This document shows, in pieces, positions 46,702 to 57,000 of a stretch of DNA of 64,000 nucleotides. How positions within the stretch are numbered: the stretch's first letter is position 1; every line of letters starts with the position of its first letter. A program made the translations under genes and the position numbers. The stretch covers positions 90,798,466 through 90,862,465 of the forward strand of contig OZ021729.1 in assembly GCA_963978545.1 (NCBI GenBank). The letters are read 5' to 3'. Source of the stretch: Linyphia triangularis. Lineage: Eukaryota; Arthropoda; Arachnida; Araneae; Linyphiidae. Under the pieces are notes generated by a model. It saw only the letters and a program-made list of their open reading frames with translations. It had not been told where the DNA came from and did not search any database.

Positions 46702-49170
46702 ATAAATATATTTTGAAGGAGAAAGTTGTCTTGTTTGACCACCTTATTGATTTCAATAAAAAATAGTAATAATCAAGAGTTAGTTGAATACCAGTCACTT
46801 TAAAAAAAAAAAAAAAAAAAAAATTGGATGAAGAATCCAGTGTCAAAACATTCTATTATAATCATAATTATTCAAAAATCAAATTTCCTAAATTCCAATA
46901 TCAAAGCATTTTACATCAATGGCATTGTTAACCAAAAAGTTGTTTAAGAGCTAAAATAATTACAAATGTATTGAAAATTTGTCAGAATATCACACACGTC
47001 ACGTTAGAATGCATCTATATATTGATGTTAGAATGCTGCATCCTACAAAATCCTTATCCGGTTCTTTAGGTTAGCTAACACAACAAAATAGATTGTCAAG
47101 TTTTAGAAAATACCACACTTTTATGATAAATCAAAGTTTAGTTTATCAGGTTGATTACCTAAAAATATTAGCATATAATTTGTGATTGTCCTTTCTGCAA
47201 TTTGTTCTTTTTTCTGCTATTAGCCAACAATAAAGAAATAATAAACGAGGTAATTTAAATTTTAACAACTTAACTTATACAGACAATTTTGGCCATTCAG
47301 AAAAGAAGAAAAAATAATTGGCTTTTGAGCAAATTAATCAGGATAAAAAATTCCAAACTCATGAAAGGTCCTTTGTCTTCATTTTAGGCTTAGTGAAGAA
47401 TAGGTTACTTAGGCTAAGTAATAGTATAAGAAAAATATCCACATGAAAAAGGAACAAGAATCATTTAAGTGTATGTATTAGAATTCCGAAAGTTAGATTT
47501 AATGACTTACTTCAACGAAAATAGGAAAGAAAATCTACCTTTAAGGAGGAAGGAGACCCCTACATACTATATTTACTTCAAGACAAAAACACAAACCGAA
47601 ATGGAATCGGAATCCGAAACTTTCAATGAAGGCGCCGTGGTCGGCGGTTACCGTCAATGATGAAAGTGAATTGTTTGCCTCAGATATTTTGTTGATACTT
47701 TGCTCTTTACTGCTCTTCACAATTTTTTTTTTTTTTTTTTTTATGTTTTACTTTAACAATTTTTCCGCTACGCTTGATACGCTATTTTAACTTTTTTTTA
47801 TTTCTATCATGAATGTTATTCAAGGCTTAACTTTTAGCAGGGTTCAATTCTATGGCTACGCACCAATCACAATATACTTTAGAAACAAATTCGAATTTTC
47901 ACATTTCTATTTTAGCCTCATAATATATATATTTTTCTTAGTAGTATTTAAACATGACGTCACATATAGCAATGCATAGTCCCTATTATAATGAATCAAT
48001 TGTTTAGAAACAAGTTTAGTTTCTGAATCGCTAGAAACCAGTAAGTACTAAGCAGGTTGTTATTCTTGGGATATGTGAGCATGGTCTATTTATCTAACCA
48101 TTCATTCTATAATGAAAATTGACCAGCAAGCAAAAAGATATTTAAAATCAAAAGAAGTTGTATTCGTATATAAATGGCATTTTTTAAACTTTGCTTTAAA
48201 AAAAACCAATTTATTAAAACTTTCTAGATCTAAAAATGTATCCTTTTGTTGGACAAAAATACGTTTGATTTCAAACATTACTCCGGAATCCTATCATCCA
48301 AATTAAACTTTTGTTGAAATTCCAGTTTAAATTTTAACTGTCCACTCTTTTTCTTGTTCATGTGAATCCAGTGGGACCAATTATTATAAAGTATATCTCT
48401 GAGTGTGTGTGTTGACGATAAAGGGAATCCTTGCACAAAACTCCAAATTAACCTTGAACTGCTGTGACATAAATTGTTGCATAACTAGTCAGAGTGCTCT
48501 CATAAAGCTCTCTTCCAAACTGCGATTAAAAATTCTATTGATATACTAAATTAATAAATATTCTTTTGATACATATTTATTGACTTTAAAAGGGCATGGA
48601 CCATTATTTATTTTAAGGGGTGCTAGTGTTCCATGAAAAATTCTTTTGTACAGACTAAGTGATATATTTTTACTGTTCTGATTAAAATTATATGTCTCAG
48701 TCACATACAGCTACTTACTTTCATGCAACTTAGAATATCCTTGTTTTATTGATACCATCAACGTAATTCAAGTTTTAAGAAGGAAAAAGGTTACCAATGC
48801 AATATTGAAAAGAAAATGTTGACAGAATTCACATTTTATAAAGTGGTTTCCCCTTCACCCTGAACATAGTATATAAATAAAAGCTCTGTGCAACAATTTA
48901 ATAAAATAAAAAAAAAGATTATACTAAAAGCATCTACTTTAATAAGTTTTTTTACAAATTAAATTCGATAAACTTAATGCATTACTTTTATCATAAAATG
49001 TAACTCATTCATTTAATTTCTTTAAGATTGATTGAATAAAGAAAAACACAGGAATGTATTAACTTCTCTATCCAACCAATGCTATTATATGTATGTAATA
49101 TAATTTCAGAGTGATGCAATATATGAGAAAATCTGCCAATTTTTCACTTTTACTCAATTCCATTCCAAAC
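46702..49170. other. Gene-free stretch with one coding-like patch
   Basis: Mostly AT-rich with A/T homopolymers (46803-46822, 47730-47742). A GC-richer patch at 47600-47660 reads MESESETFNEGAVVGGYRQ and a stop on the plus strand, without a clear splice donor. No other gene signal. Confidence 0.4.
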
Positions 49171-49793
49171 TAAGGGTGTGGAACATTGCACAACTTTCAA
49201 TTACACTATAATATTGGTTATTGCATTAAAAAATTTTCATAGTGTTATTTACCGTTTTCATTTTTTTACTCATTATAAAAAAGTCCAGTTTGGTGATATT
49301 TTTGGCAATAATATTTTTGCATGAACAAAAAAAAAAAAAACGCCAAAAGGGCAAAATTTGCAAATTGATGTCACTCGATAGGATAAAGTGGGTAAAATGG
49401 GTGGTCAAAATATATTTTTTAAAAGTTTTTAATTTGACAATTTTTAAAATTGGATTTGGTAGTATGATGCCTAAACTTTATTTTCACATTTTTGTTTCTA
49501 TAATTTGTTTTATATGAATGCCTACAGTAAAAATACTTGTGTACAGCTGCATGCCATTTGTTGCCTACTTAAAATTTCTGTCTGTAGTTCAGAATATAAA
49601 CTTACATTCCAGAGACTTGAATGTGTTTATTGAACATTTTTATTGCTTATTCAAATTGCAGGTAAAACAAGATTTTTGTTTATTTGCTTTAAATCCAAAT
49701 TTTGTGAATGGGGTAAAATGGGTATATTGTTAGGCTTAACATATGTAGGTATTTTTAAGGTGATAATATAAAGTTTTTCTAAGAAGAGTCTTA

Positions 49794-51024
49794 TCTATAT
49801 ATATAATTCTCTTGTGTAATGTCCAAATTCTGCTGTATTTCTGTGAGCAGAATGGCAACAACTTCAAACATCCAACCACAAATCTTCTAAATGTACTTTA
49901 TTCACGAATTTCAAAATTCAGCAATCCAGCCAATCACAATATATCTTTTGAAATATGACCAATACATCTAACAACAACAACAACTTGGATTTGCTATATT
50001 TTATTTTTCTTATTACAGTCTACAGATAAAAATTATTGTCTAGCCAAGCCTATTTAAACCAAGATGTGTACATTTCTTTTGAATTAGAATTCCGGATAAA
50101 CCAGACTTTTCGGAAGAGTTATGAGCAGGAACATGTTCCGGAGGTTAGTAGGATTTGCTTTACAGTCCTCACTTTTTTTGGCAATTTTGCTGCCAAGATG
50201 AATTGACACCAAACTACAGGTTTGCAAAAATGGATTCCAAGTTGGAATGGAACCATATTGGTGCCTGGTTATCCAGAATCGTCAAACAAAAAGTGGGGAC
50301 CGTTTAAAGTCATTCTAACCGTCACGGATACTGTGAATAATAGAATTTCGACGACACAACTTTCTTATGCAATTAAAATAAGCCAGATTTGTTTAGATTC
50401 AACAAATAATCATAACGTAATTTATGATAACGTTTTCCGGATATATGCCGATAAAAACTAAGCACGGAATTTTCAAAACTTTTGAAGTATTTTCAAAAAC
50501 TTTTGGCAAAATAGGGTGATTGTCTCGCCAAATTTGATTTTCAAAAAATTCCGGTTGATTGAATGCCGGATATTTGGCCTTTCACTGTTTTATTTTCTTT
50601 TCTAAGTATTGCAAAAAAGATTATGCAAACATATGATGCCTTAGTTAAGAAATTTCTATGTCCAACTAATTATTTTGGCGCTTCATATGAAACCAGCCCG
50701 CAAATTTTAATTGTTCAATAAAATAACCGATCTTTTTTAAATATATGTACGAGACTGTTTATTTTTGTTGTTTTCCAAGAACTTTCTACTATGTTGCCAC
50801 ACTGTCCCTACTTAACGCGTCTTCACAGCAGTAGGATAATGACGTGGCAAGTATTCTGGCTCTTCATAAATAACAAAACGTTTTCAGTTTCATGGCACTA
50901 TGCAGGTTTTTGCTAGGGCATATTTTAAATGCTTCACTTTGAGGCGAGCAAAGTGAGCCTAGGGGATTGCATCGCAATCCAGGGAGTTGGCAAGCGTCAG
51001 AGAGCAGGGGGACGAGCCCCCTAG
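49794..51024 (+). mobile_element. Non-autonomous Helitron (1231 bp)
   Basis: Starts TCTATATATATAATTCTCTT after host A (49793) and ends GGGGGACGAGCCCCCTAG before host T (51025). The 3' end has the expected hairpin: AGGGGG pairs with CCCCCT around a 5-base loop, immediately before the end. Two further perfect hairpins precede it: TCACTTTG/CAAAGTGA (about 50934-50956) and GGATTGC/GCAATCC (50964-50980). No Rep/helicase is encoded. The 80-codon frame at 50222-50461 has no recognisable domain. Confidence 0.88.
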
Positions 51025-51185
51025 TTCCTTAAAAATTAGTATAAAATTATGTTTTAAAGTACCACAATCAAATACTTTTGTAATATTTAAAGCTGTTAAA
51101 AAAATTTAGATGGATGATTAAAAATTCTTCATGGAAGAGATCAGGAATCTCTCAACTGGACACTGTCATATTATCACTATTCAAA

Positions 51186-51345
51186 GGAGGACCCACCTGA
51201 TATCTGTGTGATTAACGATCTAGCCTCGCATGCCAAAGGTGCTGGATTCGAATCTCGGGTTTGGCATGGATGTTCATAGTGGTTCGGAATCCACGTTAAG
51301 CTGTAGGTCCACGCCCGATTAATCGTCATTGTGCATAAAAATAGG
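51186..51345 (+). repeat. tRNA-derived SINE
   Basis: CCCACCTGATATCTGTGTGA head, CTCGCATGCCAAAGGTG, box B GGATTCGAATCTC, then GTGGTTCGGAATCCACGTTA and GTCATTGTGCATAAAAATAGG. It matches 53491-53650 over its full length. Confidence 0.75.
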
Positions 51346-51384
51346 TTGCTTAACCTTATTAAAAAATTTTCTTATAAAGCAATT

Positions 51385-51603
51385 TTGTCTGACTGTATCT
51401 CCGATGTAATATATTCGAGTTTTCCAATAACATGTATAAAAAGTTCAAAATTGAAATATAAACGTGTCCAAACAAAAGCTGGCAAAGTTTTAAAGAATGA
51501 TGAAGTCGTAATGAGGTTAAAAAAGGAATCTGAAAACCAGAGCACTAAAAAAGTTAAAACCAATAAGAATAGAAAATCAAACGAAACTCGGAGTACATCA
51601 TAA
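51385..51603 (+). pseudogene. Possible pogo/Tigger transposase C-terminal remnant
   Basis: Open frame with a short helix, then a VLKNDEVVMRLKKESE-type segment followed by a Lys/Ser/Thr/Asn-rich tail. In pogo-like transposases the region after the DDE domain often has a leucine/aspartate-glutamate motif of this kind followed by a basic tail. It lies inside the TA-flanked element, consistent with the superfamily. No catalytic Asp triad is seen, so it is at most a tail fragment. Confidence 0.35.
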
Positions 51604-52239
51604 GACATCGGCCTAAAAGTTATAAAAAATTAAAATGGGTCTACATATCTAGCATGCATGGTGAAAGTAGAGTATTTAGGATAAAAAAAAAAAGCAAAAA
51701 TGTATTGGAAAAATTATGCCAATCAAAGAAGTCTCATATGAAACAAAATTTTTAAAATAATCCAAACTTGACGAGTTTTATGTTTTTCCTGGTTTGGAGC
51801 TTGCAGACGTCATTGAAAATTGCCAAACAACAGAAATTTTAAATGAATCAGCATTTAACAATAGAAGACATTATATTTTTGAAAGATTTTGAAAATAATA
51901 AGAATAGTATTTTGCAGTCATTAAGTATGATATGGAGAAGAATGTGATTTAAATGCAAATGTTACCCAAAAAAATTTGAGTTGGATGTATTAACCAATTT
52001 CAGACTAAAACAAGAGTTTTAAATGATTTTATGATTCTTATTCCCAAGATGTGCAATGTAAAGTAAAACTAAAATAAAAATTTAATTGTTAAACATTTAC
52101 ATGAAAATTTTAGCTGAATATAAAAAAAAGTGATTTTTATACCCATTTTACCACACCCTACCCTAGACATTACATTGCCCTTTCTTGTGCGTTCAAAAGG
52201 AAAAAATCATTCAAATGATGGTGATGCTCAAGGGCAGAG

Positions 52240-52655
52240 AACTCTGTGTTACAGAAACTCTTTTTAAAAAAATGCGATAAAAATTTTGCGCTTTTATCGC
52301 ATTTGTATGGGAATTTCGGAGGTGGGGACAATTATGATTTTTCATTATTTACACCTTACGCACATGAAACGATTTTGACAAGAACCTTCATGGTAGGTGC
52401 CATGGCCACCTCTAATCTACACACCAAATTTGAACATCGTAGGTCAGTTTGTTTGGGAGCTATGTATGCTCGTAGACATAGACATTTTTTCCCGTTTAAC
52501 CCCTTTTCCACTTAAACTTAATCGAGATCGGAATAGCTTACTTTTTCTTTGTTTACCATTTATGATATTTGTACCAATTTCCGGAGTTGTGGACACGTGG
52601 GAGATTTAGTGATGAGTGAGTGAGTCAGTGAGTGAATCACTTATATATAGAGAGA
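52240..52655 (-). mobile_element. Helitron-like 5' end, minus strand
   Basis: Read on the minus strand from 52655 it starts TCTCTCTATATATAAGTGAT after host A, then CACTCACTGACTCACTC. It continues through ACCAAATTTGAACATCG-type words that also occur near 1690 and 17690, so parts of this family were shared or captured. The 3' end was not found. Confidence 0.5.
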
Positions 52656-53490
52656 TTTCACCACATGCAAAAAAAAAGCTATCATTTTGTCCCATCCGTG
52701 GAATTAAAACATTACTTTTGTTAATATTTGTATTCCTGAACACATAAAAACTGAATAATAAATTGCAAAAGCATTTTAAAAGATTAGACAACATAACCAC
52801 CTTTTGATTTATTTTTGCTTTGTGTATTTGTTTTGAAGTTGGAATTAAGGAAATTTGAATTTTTAAATAAATATGATTTTATGCAAATGTTTCAAAACTG
52901 GGCTTTATAATTTTTTACGTTTGTAAAGTCCCTAGAATTCAACCAGCTTTCTTGTTTATTACCAATTTTTATTGAAGTCAATTAATAGGTGAAATAGAAC
53001 AATTTTATCTTTCAAAATATCTTTTTTGCATTTGTCATTTGGGGAGTCGAAACTTAAAATTAAGAATTTGTTATAATAGAACTGAAAAAAATAATTGTTC
53101 TGAATCATATGACACTCTATACTTTGCAATATTCTCTTCTGCTTAATCTATTTTTCAGAAATAAACATAGTCGAAATATTGTTTCCGAAAACCTTACGAA
53201 AATAAAAAATATGCAAAAAATGTATTTTATTTTTTCACTTTTTAAGTTGTATACTATTTAACCAGTTGTAAAAGTAATGTTACTTTATTTTATAACTTTT
53301 TATTTTAAATTTAACTTCGATAAATAATTTTCTGCATGATTTTATGTCTCATATCACATCTATCGACATAACTTTTTATAATATTTATAAAAAATAAAAA
53401 GTACATATTTTTTATCTCAACCACTATATAATAGTATTTATACTGTTGGTTATATTTTCCTTTCTAGTAAATATCAAGATATTTGAGCCC

Positions 53491-53650
53491 ACCTGATGGC
53501 TGTGCGGTTAGCATTCTGGCTTCGCATGCCAAAGGTGCCGGGTTTAAATCCCAGATTAGGTAGGGTTGTTGTGATTCGGAATCCACGTTAAACTATAGAT
53601 CACAGCCTAATTAGTCGTTACTGTACATAAAAATGCGTCGTTGAGTGTAC
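53491..53650 (+). repeat. tRNA-derived SINE
   Basis: The clearest copy: CCACCTGATGGCTGTGCGG, TTAGCATTCTGGCTTCGCAT, box B GGGTTTAAATCCC, then GATTCGGAATCCACG and a tail CTGTACATAAAAATGCG. No poly-A tail; the tail word is shared with the other copies. Transcription would be by RNA polymerase III and mobilisation by an unseen LINE. Confidence 0.8.
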
Positions 53651-54700
53651 CAACCAATCAAGATATTTGAAGAAATTTTATTTAAAGAAATTCTATTCGA
53701 TTCCTAATTTTCCGTATAATGACTTCATTTAAATTGTTAGAAATACGTTATTGTTGCATTCAGACTAAGTATCAAAACCATCAGTTCTAAAACTTTGTTC
53801 TTTGCTCTTTCAAACAAAGTTATTGAAGAAAATATGTTGCCTCAAATTTGTACAAAAATTTCGTATGGCATTAAACAAATTTATATGTTTAGGAATGTTA
53901 CCCATTCTAATTCGAAATTTTTAAAACTAGTTGTTAAATATTTTTAGAACTCCTTTTTTTTATATACTGCAATAGCTTTCTACAATTCTCTTAAGTATTT
54001 CGAAACTTTGTTCTAATATTTTAACGAGCGAAATTCTATTTTTCCTGTAATTAAATATAATGTAGTGTTATAAAGTAAACGAATGATTCAACTGAATTGA
54101 TTTATTAAGCTGTATTAAATGAAGTTGTTGATGATTTTATAATATGTTGAATATTGGAATTGTAAGTTAAATTTAAGAATTAGAAATGACGAATGTTTCA
54201 AATTAACACAATTGCGAATTAATTCTATTGACAAAAACACTCGAATACGTTTACTTTTTCAATGATTATATATTTAAATATATTTACATATTTAATCTAA
54301 AAAAATGAAATTACTATACTTTAAGTTAAATAATACCTGAAGTAAAACATTTTCTTAGAATCTTAGAACACTTCTCTTGCTCTTAGAAGACTGGGAAACT
54401 GTAGCTATCGAATATCAAGTAAATGACTGAAAAGTAAATCCAAAGAAATGAACGATTCTTTAGAAACTATAAGAACAAACAATATGAGCAGACGATTTTT
54501 CAAAAAAAAAAAAAAAAAACTCAAGAGAACAATAAATAATATACGTGACGTCACACCTCTTGACAGTGGTAAAAAAATCGGAGAAACATGCAGAGGAATT
54601 CATATTATTTTCAAAATTACTAGTAAAATCACCACCAGCACAACCGTGTTTCTCGTCGGATAGGAACACAACTTTCATAAATCTTTTAAATTAACTGCGA
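53651..54700. other. Gene-free AT-rich stretch
   Basis: No gene recognised; homopolymer A at about 54506-54522. Confidence 0.45.
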
Positions 54701-54702
54701 TT

Positions 54703-54858
54703 TCATGTGTTTGTTTTGTCTGGGAAAATCTGCGGAGGGCTACTGAACCGACTTGCCCTCATCCATTCGATCTGAATCTTGGAATAGACTCGTTGCCTAT
54801 GAAGATCCATTCTATCAAGTTTTGGTACCTGTTCATAAAAGGCTGTTTTCTCACACGT
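54703..54858 (-). CDS. Coding-like 51-codon frame, unidentified
   Basis: A minus-strand frame (stop TGA at 54705-54703) reads YEQVPKLDRMDLHRQRVYSK, then IQIEWMRASRFSSPPQIF and a short end. The composition is protein-like and basic, unlike chance frames nearby. It has no start codon and is preceded by a stop, so it would be a terminal exon or a decayed transposase fragment. It lies just upstream of the retroelement and could belong to it or to sequence it inserted into. Family not recognised. Confidence 0.3.
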   Translation of the reverse strand, partial: TCEKTAFYEQVPKLDRMDLHRQRVYSKIQIEWMRASRFSSPPQIFPDKTNT

Positions 54859-55018
54859 TTATATTGCCTTACGTCATATCCAAAGCTATATTCAAGCATG
54901 AGATTAATAATTCGATTAAATAAGTTGCAATGGACAATTACCGCATTTTTTTTTTTTTTTTTATTCGATTCTAAATGTCTCGAAATGACCATTAACACAA
55001 AAATTTCTATTCTCCCCG

Positions 55019-55021
<3 letters not shown>

Positions 55022-55050
<29 letters not shown>
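55022..55050 (+). repeat. Poly-T tract
   Basis: About 29 uninterrupted T, with a second T run at 54947-54962. This gives the illusion of long frames on both strands that should not be called genes. Confidence 0.8.
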
Positions 55051-55056
<6 letters not shown>

Positions 55057-55059
55057 GCT

Positions 55060-55434
55060 TTTAAAGTTTGCCTGTCAGATTTTTGCGGGAAAACGGACCT
55101 TTTTTTTGCGACTCTGTGGTGCACGAGGCTAATAAAATTCCACGCATCAAAGTTTATTTCTTGTTCCTGGATGGCAATTACGCGTTGCCAGGACAACGTA
55201 ACTTGTTTTTAACTTTATTTTCCATCTTGTCGTGTTCTATAAATTTATGCAGTTATAAGACGATGAACATATATCTTTTCCTCATATGAGCTGTGTTTTA
55301 TAACAGAGGCTAATTATGCTTGTAACTATATTTTGCTTGTAAATAACTGTAAATATTAAATGCTAACATGTCGTCAATTGTCTTGAGTTTACTCATATTG
55401 TAGGAAGTTCTATCTATTCGCTTCCCCTAACAAC
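55060..55434 (+). repeat. Putative 5' LTR region of the Ty3/gypsy element
   Basis: Directly precedes the primer binding site. It contains TATA-like CTATAAATTTATGC at about 55235 and TTAAATGC, and ends CCCCTAACA-AC before TGGTGACC. The 3' LTR is lost, so the left boundary cannot be set by comparison. The start is therefore approximate. Confidence 0.4.
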
Positions 55435-55442
55435 TGGTGACC
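55435..55442 (+). promoter_or_regulatory. Primer binding site (tRNA-Trp type)
   Basis: TGGTGACC two bases after a CA-type LTR end. It is complementary to a 3' end GGTCACCA, as in tRNA-Trp, the primer used by CsRn1-clade Ty3/gypsy elements. Complementarity beyond the first eight bases is poor. Confidence 0.65.
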
Positions 55443-55470
55443 TGAGAACGTAGATTTTATTTGGATGAAA

Positions 55471-55552
55471 GAAGGTCTGTGCATTTAAATAGAACTATTA
55501 TTATTTGATTTGAAGGTCTGTGCATTTAAATAGAACTATTATTATCTGATTT
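55471..55552 (+). repeat. 41-bp tandem duplication in the retroelement leader
   Basis: GAAGGTCTGTGCATTTAAAT followed by AGAACTATTATTATTTGATTT occurs twice in direct succession (55471-55511 and 55512-55552) with one difference. It lies between the primer binding site and gag. Confidence 0.9.
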
Positions 55553-55567
55553 AACTTTATATTAAAC

Positions 55568-56401
55568 ATGAATGAGAGCGCAGACGATAGTTTAAATTCA
55601 TCAAGTCAAGATAATGTAAATTTAGAAGTAAACAGAGTGGCGATAAAGCCGCCAAATTTTTGGCGACATAAGCCTAAGCTATGGTTTTTACAACTTGAAG
55701 CACAGTTTTCTAATGGAAATATTACTCGTGATGTAACTAAATATAACATTGTCGTTGCTTCATTGGATGAAAATGTTTTAGATTTTGTCGAGGATATTTT
55801 ATCAAATCCGCCAGCAGATGGGAAATACGATACTTTAAAAAATGCATTGTTGAATAGATTAACAGATACTGAAGAATCCAGGTTAAAAAAGGTATTGACC
55901 GAACTTAATCTGGGAGATAAACGCCCATCTGACTTGTTACGACAAATGAAAGGTTTGGCTGAAACTTCCATTTCTAAGGAATTGTTAAAAAGACTTTGGC
56001 TACAGAGGTTACCGCAGCAAGTTCAAGCCATATTGTCAATAAGCTCCGATCCGTTAGATAACATTGCGGAGATGGCAGATAAAATTATAGGAATATTTAA
56101 CTCAACAGAATTATGTACAGTGAATCAAGCATCCAGTAAAACTTCTGAACCGAATAATACTAATAACGAAAAAATTAGTTCTTTAGAAATTAGCATTGCA
56201 GAATTAACTAGGAAATTTGATACATTCATGACAAGGGGTATATCTCCAAATAAATCTGAAAATGCTCGCAATCGCAGCCGTTCGAGATTCAAACCTGCTC
56301 GTTATAAGCTATGTTGGTACCATTATAAATTTAGAAGCAATGCACTTCACTGTGTAAAGCCATGCGAATTTGAAGAACCAGCAAGTACTTCGGGAAACTA
56401 A
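55568..56401 (+). CDS. gag: Gag of a CsRn1-like Ty3/gypsy retrotransposon (intact, 277 codons)
   Basis: Structural protein that forms the particle in which reverse transcription occurs. Seen: a capsid-like region (PPNFWRHKPKLWFLQLEAQF near residue 28, then LDENVLDFVEDIL, LTELNLGDKRPSDLLRQM, LWLQRLPQQVQAIL) and a C-terminal Cys/His motif C249-x2-H252-x9-C262-x3-C266. Known: CHCC in place of the usual CCHC knuckle is characteristic of the CsRn1 clade. The Met start at 55568 follows the leader directly. The frame is fully open, in contrast to pol. It ends at TAA (56399-56401) right after a GGGAAAC slippery site, so pol would be made by -1 frameshifting. Confidence 0.85.
   Translation: MNESADDSLNSSSQDNVNLEVNRVAIKPPNFWRHKPKLWFLQLEAQFSNGNITRDVTKYNIVVASLDENVLDFVEDILSNPPADGKYDTLKNALLNRLTDTEESRLKKVLTELNLGDKRPSDLLRQMKGLAETSISKELLKRLWLQRLPQQVQAILSISSDPLDNIAEMADKIIGIFNSTELCTVNQASSKTSEPNNTNNEKISSLEISIAELTRKFDTFMTRGISPNKSENARNRSRSRFKPARYKLCWYHYKFRSNALHCVKPCEFEEPASTSGN
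56392..56398 (+). promoter_or_regulatory. -1 ribosomal frameshift slippery site
   Basis: GGGAAAC in the correct phase (G GGA AAC, then stop TAA), the X-XXY-YYZ form known from several retroviral gag-pro junctions. The -1 frame is open upstream and continues into protease. AAGAGGC (56417-56423) can pair with GCCTCTT (56450-56456), a possible stimulatory stem, though 18 nt away is further than usual. Confidence 0.7.
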
Positions 56402-57000
56402 CGGGCCGGTCGATTGAAGAGGCCAACTACTATGGCAAAATAAACTGTCGCCTCTTTCTTTTTGACAAGTCTAGCAAGAGGCACTATCTTGTCGACACAG
56501 GAGCTGATGTGTCCGTAATTCCACCGCCAAAACCAAATAAGCTGTCCCCATCCGATTTTAAACTTTATGCTGCAAATTCAAGTTCAACCAAAACTTACGG
56601 CAAGCAACTAATCAGTTTGGATTTAGGCTTGAGAAGACGTTTCAAATGGAATTTCATCATAGCAGATGTCTCGAAGCCAATAATTGGCGCAGATTTTCTT
56701 GAGGCACATGGACTTTTGGTAGACATTAAACAAAAGCGTTCGATTGATCCTTTAACGTCAATATCAGTTCCGACTAAAATAATTAAAGGACCATCTTCAA
56801 TTTTAACACCCCTCGATAGTAGTAATCTTGAGCCAGCTATAAATTCTCTTTTGCAAGAATACAAAAGCTTATCTTCAGAAAATATAGAACGAGATAAAGT
56901 TAGCGTTAGCCATAATGTCACCCATACTATTGTTACAAAAGGACCTCCCGTGGCATCTAAAGTGCGTAGATTAGCTCCAGATAAATTAAAAATCGCCTAG
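56395..57000 (+). pseudogene. pol: pol, protease segment, ending in a premature stop
   Basis: In the -1 frame after gag. Seen: YLVDTGADVSVIPP with the DTGA catalytic aspartate of the retropepsin near 56491, and IIGADFLEAHGL about 60 residues later, the ILG-type second motif. A protease-RT linker follows, ending RLAPDKLKIA. A TAG at 56998-57000 breaks the frame where a coding triplet is expected before the reverse transcriptase. Family role: cleaves the Gag-Pol polyprotein. Confidence 0.8.

Larger units (their letters stand above)
49173..52163. mobile_element. TA-flanked pogo/Tigger-like element with two later insertions
   Basis: Left end AGGGTGTGGAACATTGCACA after TA (49171-49172) is the inverted form of the right ends of 1546-2166 and 17517-18155. 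The right end TACCACACCCTACCC precedes TA (52164-52165). GGGTAAAATGGGT words recur inside (49388, 49710, and inverted near 52145). A Helitron (49794-51024) and a SINE (51186-51345) sit inside. The remaining interior includes a frame resembling a pogo-type transposase tail (51385-51603). Confidence 0.45.

Noticed and set aside
51331..51608. Antisense frame over the pogo-like tail
   Set aside because: It is the shadow of the Lys-rich plus-strand frame.
54759..55212. Frames of 139-145 codons on both strands
   Set aside because: They are driven by poly-A/poly-T runs giving Lys or Phe stretches; the real protein-like frame there is the short one at 54703-54858.
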